This document shows, piece after piece, positions 7,961 to 15,624 of a stretch of DNA of 64,000 bases. Location of the stretch: positions 1 through 64,000 of the forward strand of contig JAAUZC010000048.1 of the NCBI GenBank assembly GCA_014804795.1, read 5' to 3'. Within the stretch, counting starts at the first letter, position 1. Every line of letters starts with the position of its first letter. A program made the translations under genes and the position numbers. The notes under the pieces were generated by a model. The model did not search any database. It was not told the origin of the DNA and saw only the letters and a list, made by a program, of their open reading frames with translations. This DNA comes from Lachnospiraceae bacterium (GTDB taxonomy: Bacteria; Bacillota; Clostridia; Lachnospirales; Lachnospiraceae).

Positions 7961-8791
7961 TTATTGCCATTCGCTCATATTTTTTTCAACTACTTCATTG
8001 TCTATTTTTATAAAGATAGTTATTCCCTCTTCTTCATTGTTTTGTGATTTCACAATAAAAAACTCTGTTATGCCTCCCCATCCATCTTTCGCATATTCCA
8101 TATAATTCATTACCTTTTTTGTCTGTTCTTCTGTATAATCTACAATTCCATAGATTTGTATATGAAAACCATCGTAAGTTTCCATTGGAGACATATATGC
8201 AAGTTCTTCATTATTTTCTTTTCCCTGTTCCTCAAAGATTTTTGTAAGGATTTCAATATATTCATCTATTGAATATTCTTTATCTTTGTTATATCCAACT
8301 TTAGACAGAATTTCCTCATATGGATCGGATTCTTCTTGTACAGGTGTCTCTTCAATTAGAAAAGCCTGTTCCTCTCCTATATGATTGGTAACATCATCCC
8401 TGTTTACATATAAATATTCGTAATCTCCACTTGCGGGTTTAAAACGACACCATGCAGAACCATTTATTCCACTTTCTGTTAATTTCAAATCAATATCTGT
8501 TTTTGTATGACCAACGTTTTTTCCTTCAATATTCCAGAGATCTACTTCATACTGTGTAGTAAATTCAATATCACATTCTTCAAACTCGATTTCATCCAAA
8601 AGATATTTTGCTTCTCCTATCTCTGAATAGAATACAAAATCTCCTGTATCAATATCTCCTTTTTCCTCTGTTTCTTCTTGTGTCTCTTGTGGTTTTTCCT
8701 GCTTTGTTTCTCCATTGTTTCCACTTCCACACCCAAACAAGCTAAAAGACAAAACCATTAATAATAATACTCCTACTGTCCTTTTTTTCAC
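7961..8791 (-). CDS. Secreted lipoprotein of unknown function
   Basis: 276 residues with a GTG start behind AAGGAGGAAAAA. A lipoprotein signal peptide ends at the lipobox LFGC (C21). A Lys/Glu/Gln-rich linker (to about residue 45) follows, then a soluble domain of about 230 residues with no motif I recognise. The protein is acidic, and the gene is clearly more AT-rich than the glycolytic genes to its right, as is the small regulator gene that follows. It stands alone, with an AT-rich promoter region on its upstream side. Membrane-anchored extracellular location is well supported; function is not. Confidence 0.8.
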   Translation of the reverse strand: MKKRTVGVLLLMVLSFSLFGCGSGNNGETKQEKPQETQEETEEKGDIDTGDFVFYSEIGEAKYLLDEIEFEECDIEFTTQYEVDLWNIEGKNVGHTKTDIDLKLTESGINGSAWCRFKPASGDYEYLYVNRDDVTNHIGEEQAFLIEETPVQEESDPYEEILSKVGYNKDKEYSIDEYIEILTKIFEEQGKENNEELAYMSPMETYDGFHIQIYGIVDYTEEQTKKVMNYMEYAKDGWGGITEFFIVKSQNNEEEGITIFIKIDNEVVEKNMSEWQ

Positions 8792-9126
8792 AATTTTTCC
8801 TCCTTATGTTGAAAATACAATAGTTCCTTAATTCAGAAACTAAAATCACACCACTAAAATATACCACTGTTCACATAAAAAAGCAAGCTACAATATTATA
8901 AATAGTCAGAAAACGGAGATTTTAGAAGAAATATTCTCTTTTTCAGGTTCATAATTTTCACATTTTTTTGTATTTGGTTTTCCTGCAAGTCTGTTTTCTT
9001 CTTCCTCTACATCGCAAGCCTTTTCATTCTGTCATCCCTAAAATAGTTCCTTGTTTTAGTAACTATCCATAGTTACCGGTATAAGGACATAATATATAAA
9101 AAGCAAGTTAAAGAGGTCGGGGAAAT
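8792..9126. promoter_or_regulatory. Divergent AT-rich intergenic region with perfect palindrome at 9059-9076
   Basis: The sequence GTAACTATCCATAGTTAC at 9059-9076 is a perfect 8-2-8 palindrome about 50 bases before the small DNA-binding protein gene. Weaker TAGTT...AACTA dyads occur near 8820 and 9044. A TATAAG or TAATAT -10-like box follows the palindrome. It looks like an operator, perhaps for autoregulation by the downstream protein. The rest of the interval shows nothing else. Confidence 0.45.
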
Positions 9127-9369
9127 ATGCTAAAATTCGACAAGTTATTCAATGAGGTTATGCCTTCCAATGATATAACAATATACACCCTTTATAATAC
9201 TTTAAAGGTTGCAAGGTCACAAATCTATCGTCTGAAAGAGGGGAAGGTTCAAGTCGCAACTGTGAACATGATTCTACAGCTTTTGTATGAAAGGACTGGA
9301 AAGGTTTACCAACCTTCGGACATATGCGAATTTATACCCGAACAATCAGAAAACAAAGAGGAAGAATAA
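9127..9369 (+). CDS. Small helix-turn-helix-like DNA-binding protein
   Basis: 80 residues. The middle segment TLYNTLKVARSQIYRLKEGKVQVATVNMILQLLYERTG has the spacing of a compact XRE/Cro-like helix-turn-helix, and the Glu-rich tail (PEQSENKEEE) is disordered. The ribosome site is AAAGAGGTCGGGG. A perfect palindrome lies upstream and a strong bidirectional terminator downstream, so this is a self-contained unit. I recognise the fold type only, not a named family; autoregulation is an inference from the palindrome. Confidence 0.65.
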   Translation: MLKFDKLFNEVMPSNDITIYTLYNTLKVARSQIYRLKEGKVQVATVNMILQLLYERTGKVYQPSDICEFIPEQSENKEEE

Positions 9370-9511
9370 TCAGTCTCAAAAGAACTGTTATCCTTCCTCT
9401 TTTTGCTGTCTTTCTCTTCCACTTTATTCTTTTCGACATTCGGCTTTCTATAACTCGCCATAGTATATTCATTATAAGGCATTATAAAACAGGAGTAAAC
9501 TGGTAAAGGCC

Positions 9512-9566
9512 AACAAAAAAGCCCCATATACAGGGGTTTTATTTCCTGTATATAAGGCTTTTTGTT
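9512..9566. terminator. Bidirectional terminator between small HTH gene and tpiA
   Basis: A long inverted repeat: AACAAAAAAGCC and CATATACAGG on the left pair with CCTGTATAT and GGCTTTTTGTT on the right, flanked by A and T tracts, so it works on both strands. It lies 15 bases beyond the tpiA stop. Confidence 0.8.
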
Positions 9567-9580
9567 GTGCATATTGTCAC

Positions 9581-10330
9581 TTATTTATAATTCACAATCT
9601 TTCCGAAATCAGCTTTCAGAGATGCGCCGCCAACAAGCCCGCCGTCGATATCCGGCTGTGCAAACAGTTCTGCCGCATTAGCTGCATTTACGGAACCGCC
9701 GTACTGGATGCGAACTGCTTCTGCTGTAGCTTCATCATAGATTTCTGCAATACAGTCACGAATGCCTTTGCAAACTTCTTCAGCCTGCTCTGTGGTAGCT
9801 GTCTTACCTGTGCCGATTGCCCAGATCGGTTCATAAGCAATAACCATTCCTTTTACCTGATCTGCTGTTACGCCAACGAGGTCGGATTTAATCTGGAAAC
9901 GAATCCAATCCATCGTAACGCCCATTTCTCTCTGCTCCAGAGATTCGCCGCAGCAAAGAATCGGTGTAAGACCTGCTTCCAAAGCTTTTTTCACTTTCTT
10001 ATTTAACAGTGCGTCATCTTCCTTGAAGTAATCACGTCTCTCAGAGTGGCCGATGATAACGTATTTTACGCCTGCGTCAACTAACATAGCAGCGGAGATT
10101 TCGCCTGTGTAAGCACCTTTCTCCTCAAAATACATGTTCTCTGCGCCAACTTCTACATTTGTACCTTTTACAGCTTCCACAACAGGTACGATATCAACTG
10201 CAGGAACACAGTAAACTACATCAACACTGTCGGATTTTACCAGATCTTTTAACTCTTCACAAAGTGCTACTGCCTGAGACGGTGTCATGTTCATTTTCCA
10301 GTTGCCTGCTACAATTTTTCTTCTTGCCAT
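9581..10330 (-). CDS. tpiA: Triosephosphate isomerase
   Basis: 249 residues, full length for the family. It interconverts dihydroxyacetone phosphate and glyceraldehyde 3-phosphate. N10/K12 lie in GNWKMN, the catalytic electrophile H95 in IIGHSERR, the catalytic base E167 in [12 protein letters not shown], and the phosphate-binding loop in YGGSVN and GLVGGASL near the C-terminus. It is the last gene of the minus-strand glycolytic cluster gap-pgk-tpiA, separated from pgk by a DUF3592-like gene. The leader carries a hairpin plus the CGGNACTRRAATAG-type motif seen also before pgk, and the ribosome site is AAGGAG. Confidence 0.97.
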   Translation of the reverse strand: MARRKIVAGNWKMNMTPSQAVALCEELKDLVKSDSVDVVYCVPAVDIVPVVEAVKGTNVEVGAENMYFEEKGAYTGEISAAMLVDAGVKYVIIGHSERRDYFKEDDALLNKKVKKALEAGLTPILCCGESLEQREMGVTMDWIRFQIKSDLVGVTADQVKGMVIAYEPIWAIGTGKTATTEQAEEVCKGIRDCIAEIYDEATAEAVRIQYGGSVNAANAAELFAQPDIDGGLVGGASLKADFGKIVNYK

Positions 10331-10344
10331 TATTCTACTCTCCT

Positions 10345-10393
10345 TATTTTAGTTCTGTACGAGCCCTTCCGGTACACAATAGTGGAAGAGCTC
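10345..10393 (-). repeat. Leader hairpin and pre-RBS motif of tpiA
   Basis: A degenerate motif copy (minus CAGAACTAAAATA, 10345-10357) follows a hairpin formed by GAGCCCTTCC (10361-10370) and GGAAGAGCTC (10384-10393). The whole 60-base segment aligns with the pgk leader, including the loop GTGTAC and the hairpin arms, although the arm sequences differ. It may be a shared regulatory leader or a mobile repeat. Confidence 0.55.
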
Positions 10394-10418
10394 ATACCGT
10401 TTTACTTTTATTTCGTAT

Positions 10419-11144
10419 TTACATATTCTGATTGTTCTGCTGGTAGGGATTCGATGAATTTTCGTTTGCCGCTCCCGGCTGTCCCTGCTGCTGATATCCG
10501 TTCAAAGGCCGGTCTCCGGCACCGGGCATCTGCTGTTGATAACCATTAAACTGCGCTCCGCCCGGCTGCTGCTGATAGCCATTAAGCTGTGCTCCGCCAA
10601 TTCCCTGTGCAGCATTGCGGGCTTTGATCTCGTCCGACCATTTTTTATCTTTATTGTTGCTGACAAGCATCACAATACCGATAATCAGCGGAACCGCACC
10701 AATGATCCCGATTACCACACCGACAACAGTGCCGCCTGTGGAAGCAGTGGAAAGTATGACATCCATACCTTCCATCATCATCTCAGGCGCTACAGGAACA
10801 TAATTTGAATCACCAAGCCTGTAAGGATCATAGCACACTTCAACAATACTGCCCACATCGTAATTATCGCTCACTACCATCATACTGAAGTAATACCATG
10901 AATCATCTTCATCACAGTAAAACTCTATCGTCGCCATGCTCTCACTGTCAATACTGGTGATCTCCCCATAGGTGGATACGCCCGTTCTTCTGGCATCTTC
11001 GATCTGCTGTTCCACTTCCGCCATCGCATCATCCATAGAGCTGTTCAGCACACCAAACAGTCCGCCTATTGCAATCCCGATCACCAGAAATATCGCACCG
11101 ATAACAATCAGGACAATGCCGCCTATCTTTTTTCCTTTACTCAT
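10419..11144 (-). CDS. DUF3592-like membrane protein with NGYQQQ-repeat tail
   Basis: 241 residues. It has an N-terminal transmembrane helix (residues 7-32), a short external segment with a beta-rich DUF3592-like core (YGEITSIDSESMATIEFYCD, VVEVCYDPYR-type strands; residues 60-115), a second helix (about 135-160), and a cytoplasmic-looking C-terminal tail of four Asn-Gly-Tyr-Gln-Gln-Gln-type repeats rich in Pro, Gly and Gln. It lies between pgk and tpiA and is read in the same direction, but a 49-bp tandem repeat separates it from pgk. It is not a glycolytic enzyme; the function is unknown. Family assignment is by overall architecture and moderately sure. Confidence 0.7.
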   Translation of the reverse strand: MSKGKKIGGIVLIVIGAIFLVIGIAIGGLFGVLNSSMDDAMAEVEQQIEDARRTGVSTYGEITSIDSESMATIEFYCDEDDSWYYFSMMVVSDNYDVGSIVEVCYDPYRLGDSNYVPVAPEMMMEGMDVILSTASTGGTVVGVVIGIIGAVPLIIGIVMLVSNNKDKKWSDEIKARNAAQGIGGAQLNGYQQQPGGAQFNGYQQQMPGAGDRPLNGYQQQGQPGAANENSSNPYQQNNQNM

Positions 11145-11160
11145 AAGTCTACTCCTCCAT

Positions 11161-11257
11161 CGACTCGCAACCGCTTCGCTTGCTCTTCATATCCCTCGCT
11201 TCGCTCAATCGACTCGCAACCGCTTCGCTTGTTGCTCGTATCCCTCGCTTCGCTCGG
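11161..11257. repeat. Tandem 49-bp repeat, two copies (GAGCGAAGCG family)
   Basis: Two copies of a unit beginning CGACTCGCAACCGCTTCGCT start at 11161 and 11210. The reverse complement shows the GAGCGAAGCG core also found at 52.3 kb and 55.8 kb. The repeat abuts the pgk stop codon and separates pgk from the DUF3592-like gene. Confidence 0.8.
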
Positions 11258-12481
11258 TCACTTGTCATCTGCTGCTGCCACACCGGGAAGCTCCTTGCCC
11301 TCTAAGAATTCCAGAGAAGCGCCGCCGCCTGTGGAGATGTGGCTCATCTTATCAGCAAAACCAAGCTGGTTTACAGCTGCCGCGGAATCGCCGCCGCCGA
11401 TGATCGTTGTCGCATCTGTATCTGCCAGAGACTGCGCTACAGCGATCGTACCTTTTGCAAGAATCGGGTTTTCGAATACACCCATAGGCCCGTTCCATAC
11501 AACCGTCTTAGCAGATTTTACCGCATCAGCATACAGTTTTGCTGTCTCTGTGCCGATATCCAGACCCATCTTATCTGCAGGGATGGCGTTGGAAGGTACT
11601 ACTTCTACAGCAATCTCAGCATCGATAGGGTTCGGGAAGTCTGCAGCGATCGTGGTATCTACAGGAAGCAGGAGCTGTTTGCCCTTCTCTTCTGCCTTTG
11701 CCATCATCTCTTTACAGTAATCCAGTTTCTCTTCATCTACTAAAGAAGTACCGATCTCATAGCCTTTTGCTTTTAAGAAAGTATAAGCCATGCCGCCGCC
11801 GATGATCAGAGTATCGCATTTCTCCAGCAGGTTGTTAATAACATTTAACTTATCAGCAACTTTTGCGCCGCCAAGAATCGCTACAAAAGGTCTTACCGGA
11901 TTTTCTACAGCGTTGCCGAGGAAATCGATCTCTTTCTGCATCAGATAACCGACTGCGTTTTCGCCGCCTTTTTCTTTGATGAACTTTGTTACACCTTCTA
12001 CGGATGCATGTGCTCTGTGGGAAGAACCGAAAGCATCACATACATACAGGTCAGCCAGATCAGCCAGCTCTTTGCTGAACTCTTCGCCGTTCTTTGTCTC
12101 TTCTTTGCCGCGGAAACGGGTATTCTGCAGAAGAACAACATCACCTTCGTTCATTGCTTCCACTGCCTTCGTTGCAGCTTCGCCTGTTACGTTATAATCA
12201 GCAACAAAGTTTACTTCCTTACCCAGTTTCTCGGAAAGTCTCTTTGCTACAGGTGCTAAAGACTCGCCTTCGTTGGGACCGTTTTTCACTTTTCCAAGGT
12301 GGGAGCAAAGGATAACCTTGCCGCCGTCAGCAATCAGTTTGTTGATTGTGGGAAGCGCAGCCACAATACGGGTTTCATCTGTGATCGCACCATCTTTCAA
12401 AGGTACGTTAAAGTCACATCTTACGAGCACGCGTTTTCCCTTTACATTGATATCATCTACGGATTTTTTATTTAAGCCCAT
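11258..12481 (-). CDS. pgk: Phosphoglycerate kinase
   Basis: 407 residues, normal length. It makes ATP from 1,3-bisphosphoglycerate. Visible family motifs are [12 protein letters not shown] and SHLGK for the 3-phosphoglycerate side, QNTRF, RAHAS, the [11 protein letters not shown] helix region, NGPMGVFE, and the C-terminal GGGDSAAA and [19 protein letters not shown]. The last few residues (AAADDK) run up to the 49-bp repeat. It lies in gap-pgk order 150 bases after gap. Its leader contains a 41-base hairpin and the 14-base pre-RBS motif, so message stability or translation may be controlled separately from gap. Confidence 0.98.
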   Translation of the reverse strand: MGLNKKSVDDINVKGKRVLVRCDFNVPLKDGAITDETRIVAALPTINKLIADGGKVILCSHLGKVKNGPNEGESLAPVAKRLSEKLGKEVNFVADYNVTGEAATKAVEAMNEGDVVLLQNTRFRGKEETKNGEEFSKELADLADLYVCDAFGSSHRAHASVEGVTKFIKEKGGENAVGYLMQKEIDFLGNAVENPVRPFVAILGGAKVADKLNVINNLLEKCDTLIIGGGMAYTFLKAKGYEIGTSLVDEEKLDYCKEMMAKAEEKGKQLLLPVDTTIAADFPNPIDAEIAVEVVPSNAIPADKMGLDIGTETAKLYADAVKSAKTVVWNGPMGVFENPILAKGTIAVAQSLADTDATTIIGGGDSAAAVNQLGFADKMSHISTGGGASLEFLEGKELPGVAAADDK

Positions 12482-12494
12482 TGTTCTATTCCTC

Positions 12495-12548
12495 CTATTC
12501 CAGTCCCGTAAGCGCTCTTCCAGTACACGATACCGGAAAAGCGCTTAC
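12495..12548 (-). repeat. Leader hairpin and pre-RBS motif of pgk
   Basis: The motif CGGGACTGGAATAG (minus, 12495-12508) directly precedes GGAGG. Upstream is a hairpin with arms GTAAGCGCT (12508-12516) and AGCGCTTAC (12540-12548), with further pairing of TTCC and GTA inside. It aligns with the tpiA leader over about 60 bases. A second imperfect GC-rich hairpin lies at 12563-12589, between gap and pgk. Confidence 0.6.
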
Positions 12549-12633
12549 TATTTTTCATGTTAAGAGGCCCGGCCCTCTGTGGACCGGACCTCGTAGTCAC
12601 TTACTTCATTTTTTCATTGTTTCCAAAACCAGC

Positions 12634-13659
12634 TTAAATCTCAGCAAAGTACTTAATTGTACGAACCATCTGGCTTGTGTAGGAATTCTCATTGTCATAC
12701 CAGGAAACAACTTCTACCTGTGTCTTGCCATCCGGCAGAGGGCTAACCATTGTCTGAGTAGCATCGAACAGAGAACCATATCTCATACCGATAACATCAG
12801 AAGAAACAATTTCGTCTGTGTTGTAGCCAAAGGACTCTGTAGCTGCATTCTTCATAGCTTCGTTAACTTCTTCTTTTGTTACAGTTTTGTTAACAACTGC
12901 GAACAGAAGTGTGGAAGAACCTGTCGGGGTCGGAACACGCTGTGCTGCACCGATCAGCTTGCCGGACAGTTCAGGAATAACAAGACCGATAGCTTTTGCT
13001 GCGCCTGTGGAGTTGGGAACGATATTAACAGCGCCTGCACGGCTTCTTCTCTTATCGCCTTTTCTCTGAGGGCCGTCAAGGATCATCTGGTCACCTGTAT
13101 AAGCATGGATCGTGCACATAATACCGGACTCGATCGGAGCAAGGTCATTGAGAGCCTTTGCCATAGGAGCCAGGCAGTTTGTTGTACAGGATGCTGCGGA
13201 AATGATTGTATCTTCTTTTGTCAGTGTGTCATGGTTTACGTTGTAAACGATGGTAGGAAGGTCGTTTCCTGCAGGAGCAGAAATAACAACTTTCTTAGCG
13301 CCAGCATTGATATGTGCCTGAGCTTTTGCTTTGGAAGTATAGAAACCGGAGCACTCTAAAACTACATCTACACCAAGCTCGCCCCAAGGACAATTATTTG
13401 CATCGGGCTCTTTGTAAATCTTAATTGTCTGACCTTTTACTGTGATCGTGCCTGCTTCGTCATCAGCTGTTACCTGATCTTCTTCGCCGATAGCAACGTA
13501 TCTGCCCTGAGAAGAGTCATACTTTAACAGATGAGCCAGCATGGAAGGTGTTGTTAAATCGTTGATTGCTACAACTTCATAACCTTCTGCACCAAACATC
13601 TGTCTGAATGCAAGACGACCGATACGGCCAAAACCATTGATTGCTACTTTTACTGCCAT
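12634..13659 (-). CDS. gap: Glyceraldehyde-3-phosphate dehydrogenase
   Basis: 341 residues. The NAD-binding Rossmann start is [11 protein letters not shown], the catalytic cysteine is C158 in [12 protein letters not shown], and the C-terminal [13 protein letters not shown] is conserved. It is a phosphorylating glycolytic GAPDH. First gene of the glycolytic cluster, behind a well-formed promoter with a Rex-like palindrome just downstream of the -10. The ribosome site is AGGAGG. Confidence 0.98.
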   Translation of the reverse strand: MAVKVAINGFGRIGRLAFRQMFGAEGYEVVAINDLTTPSMLAHLLKYDSSQGRYVAIGEEDQVTADDEAGTITVKGQTIKIYKEPDANNCPWGELGVDVVLECSGFYTSKAKAQAHINAGAKKVVISAPAGNDLPTIVYNVNHDTLTKEDTIISAASCTTNCLAPMAKALNDLAPIESGIMCTIHAYTGDQMILDGPQRKGDKRRSRAGAVNIVPNSTGAAKAIGLVIPELSGKLIGAAQRVPTPTGSSTLLFAVVNKTVTKEEVNEAMKNAATESFGYNTDEIVSSDVIGMRYGSLFDATQTMVSPLPDGKTQVEVVSWYDNENSYTSQMVRTIKYFAEI

Positions 13660-13725
13660 TTTTTAGTCCCTCCTAAAAAAATTTATATTTTTCTGACAGT
13701 CTGTCCTCCTCACGCAGAAGAGTAT

Positions 13726-13743
13726 CTGTCAAAATTTTGTCAA
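13726..13743 (-). promoter_or_regulatory. Rex-like operator candidate at the gap promoter
   Basis: The plus strand reads CTGTCAAAATTTTGTCAA. On the minus strand TTGACAA-AATT-TTGACAG fits the 7-4-7 layout of Rex sites (TTGTTAA-N4-TTAACAA) with 5 of 7 matches in each half. It lies seven bases downstream of the -10, where a repressor would block initiation. Redox control of gap by Rex is known in Firmicutes; here it is inferred. Confidence 0.4.
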
Positions 13744-13750
13744 CACTAAT

Positions 13751-13779
13751 ATTCTACCCAATCTCCTTTTAAAATTCAA
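13751..13779 (-). promoter_or_regulatory. Promoter of gap
   Basis: Minus strand: -35 TTGAAT (13774-13779), 17-bp spacer, -10 TAGAAT (13751-13756), about 90 bases before the gap start codon. Confidence 0.65.
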
Positions 13780-13831
13780 GATGTAATTACCATATTTTTC
13801 GTAATTTTAGGAAATTTTTAGTATATATGCT

Positions 13832-14614
13832 TTATGCTTTGGAAACACCGATCAGGGAAATGCCTTTTGCCTTGCCGCCGTTCATTTTTCCGATCAACCC
13901 CGTCACAGAAGCCTCGGGACCAACTACTTTTCCGTTGCAGTATACATTATGCGCAATATATTTTCCGTTTTCTTTGGAAATGTTGACTGTATGTACTTCC
14001 TTGCTGATATCATCCTTATCATTATACATAGTCAGAATGAGGCTCTGGAATTTCCTGCCGAAATTGTCAAAATCCGCTTCGTTTGTAGTCATTTCCGTTT
14101 TAAATCCGTGTTTGTCCAGAAAATCTTTGATTGCTTTAGGCGCCGTGCCGAACTTTCCGGAAAGCACCATACCGTCCTTTTCGTACTCGGATATCATCTT
14201 TGCCAGACTCATGGCCGTTTTCCCTGTGATACTGTAAATTGCATTATAGGTCGCAAAAATTTCGCAGCCCGAATACTGCATCGTAGCATCACCATACGCC
14301 ATATCCGTATAACTGTTCTGATCCTCTACGAAACCATTATTTTTTGCGATAACAGAAGCATGTTTCTTGAACGCTTCCTCATTCTTTGTCAGATGGGCCG
14401 TAAAATCTTTCTTGATTGCTTTCTGTTGTTTCCGCATCAGATCCAGCACGTTTATTACCGTAGCGTTATCAATTTTATTCGGGATCAATGCACAGATCTT
14501 CTTAAAGGCCTCCGCCCGTTCGTTTGCTGCGTTTCCCGCCTTTCCTGTCGTCGCTTCTTTCAAGAGATTCCCGGCTTTTGTGCCGAGAGCTGATGTTAAA
14601 TCTTCAAAATTCAT
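13832..14614 (-). CDS. C39-like papain-fold cysteine peptidase, leaderless
   Basis: 260 residues from the ATG behind AAGGGGAAA (an in-frame ATG at 14638 overlaps the previous stop but has no site). Residues 1-100 are helical and charged, with no signal peptide. The second half has a C39-like papain fold: Gln113 and Cys117 in MQYSGCEIFATYNA, a central helix, then His208 (EVHTVNIS) and Asn223 (IAHNVY) at the right spacing for a Cys-His-Asn triad. It is neither the ABC-transporter peptidase domain nor exported by a visible signal. It could be a cytosolic protease or an effector released by a signal-less route. It follows the HisJ-like gene in what looks like an operon. Confidence 0.6.
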   Translation of the reverse strand: MNFEDLTSALGTKAGNLLKEATTGKAGNAANERAEAFKKICALIPNKIDNATVINVLDLMRKQQKAIKKDFTAHLTKNEEAFKKHASVIAKNNGFVEDQNSYTDMAYGDATMQYSGCEIFATYNAIYSITGKTAMSLAKMISEYEKDGMVLSGKFGTAPKAIKDFLDKHGFKTEMTTNEADFDNFGRKFQSLILTMYNDKDDISKEVHTVNISKENGKYIAHNVYCNGKVVGPEASVTGLIGKMNGGKAKGISLIGVSKA

Positions 14615-14637
14615 ACTTTCCCCTTTCTTCATTTTCA

Positions 14638-15456
14638 TTATATTTTTTTCATCATGGCGATCCTGCCATTATAAACGGTATAATATTGAAATCCGCAGTC
14701 TTTCAGAACCTCTTCCGCTTTATCAAAATCAGAAGCCACTTCTTTTGCCCTGTGGGCATCGGAACCCACTGTAATCAATTCGCCGCCCAGTTCATGGTAG
14801 CGTTTCAGCACATCTTTCTTCGGATTCATTTCCGTCATGCCTTTTCTGATTCCCGCAGTGTTTAACTCTAACGCTTTCTCCCTGTCTATTAGATAGGAAA
14901 GTATTTTGTCAATGATATCTTTGTATTTCGCATATTCGTACTGTCTGTCCATCTTTTTGCAGTAGCGTATGATATAATCCAAATGACCGAGACAGTCAAA
15001 ATTGCCGAACACTTTTATATTGCGGAATGTCTCTTCCAGATACTCCCGAAGCGCCTCCTCCTCGTCTTTTCCCTCAAAATATTCCGGATAATAGGGATCC
15101 TTCCCGCCGCAGACATGGACGGATGCAATCACAAAGTCATATTCATGCTCTTTGATGAAACGCACATTTTCTCTTGCAACATGGGGCTGCATGCCGCATT
15201 CCAACCCGAAGAGCAGCTCAATCTGATCCTCATATTTTTTCTTTAAACTCAAAAGTTCATAGAGATAAGAATCCGCATTCAACTCAAACTTGTCGCTTGT
15301 TTCTTTCCCCAAAGGTCTGAAATCGAAATCCACATGCTCTGTAAAACACATAGATTCAAGTCCGGCCGCGATGCCGCTTTTGACCATCTCTTCCATCGGG
15401 GCGTCGCTGTCCCCGGAGTGATGGGAATGCAGGTGATAATCTGATTTGATTGACAT
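14638..15456 (-). CDS. HisJ-type PHP-domain histidinol-phosphatase family protein
   Basis: 272 residues of PHP metallophosphoesterase. Metal-binding motifs are YHLHSHHSGD (N-terminus), FTEHVDFDF, a central ASVHVCGG, and the C-terminal GSDAHRAKEV. The family hydrolyses histidinol phosphate to histidinol. No other histidine gene is adjacent except a eukaryote-type hisA 37 kb away, so it could supply the pathway or act on another phosphoester. The ribosome site is CGGAGG. The TAA stop overlaps an ATG of the following frame (TAATG), suggesting co-transcription with the peptidase gene. Confidence 0.8.
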   Translation of the reverse strand: MSIKSDYHLHSHHSGDSDAPMEEMVKSGIAAGLESMCFTEHVDFDFRPLGKETSDKFELNADSYLYELLSLKKKYEDQIELLFGLECGMQPHVARENVRFIKEHEYDFVIASVHVCGGKDPYYPEYFEGKDEEEALREYLEETFRNIKVFGNFDCLGHLDYIIRYCKKMDRQYEYAKYKDIIDKILSYLIDREKALELNTAGIRKGMTEMNPKKDVLKRYHELGGELITVGSDAHRAKEVASDFDKAEEVLKDCGFQYYTVYNGRIAMMKKI

Positions 15457-15577
15457 AATATCCTCCGTTTTATGTTGTTTTCATATTATTACCGGTGTTT
15501 TTTACATCATACACATTAGGAAGATAATCGTCAACCGACAAAACCCATAAAACCTGAAATATGGTTAACTGAAAAAC

Positions 15578-15610
15578 AACCTGCAAAGCAGTTATACTGT
15601 CTTACAGGTT
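15578..15610. terminator. Bidirectional terminator ending the Tad/BspA block
   Basis: Stem AACCTGCAA/TTACAGGTT-type arms (15578-15586 with 15602-15610), with T tracts on both sides (GTTTTTT on plus, GTTTTTC on minus). It lies 15 bases after the stop of the last BspA-LysM gene and marks the end of the 23-kb unit. Confidence 0.75.
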
Positions 15611-15624
15611 GTTTTTTATACTAT

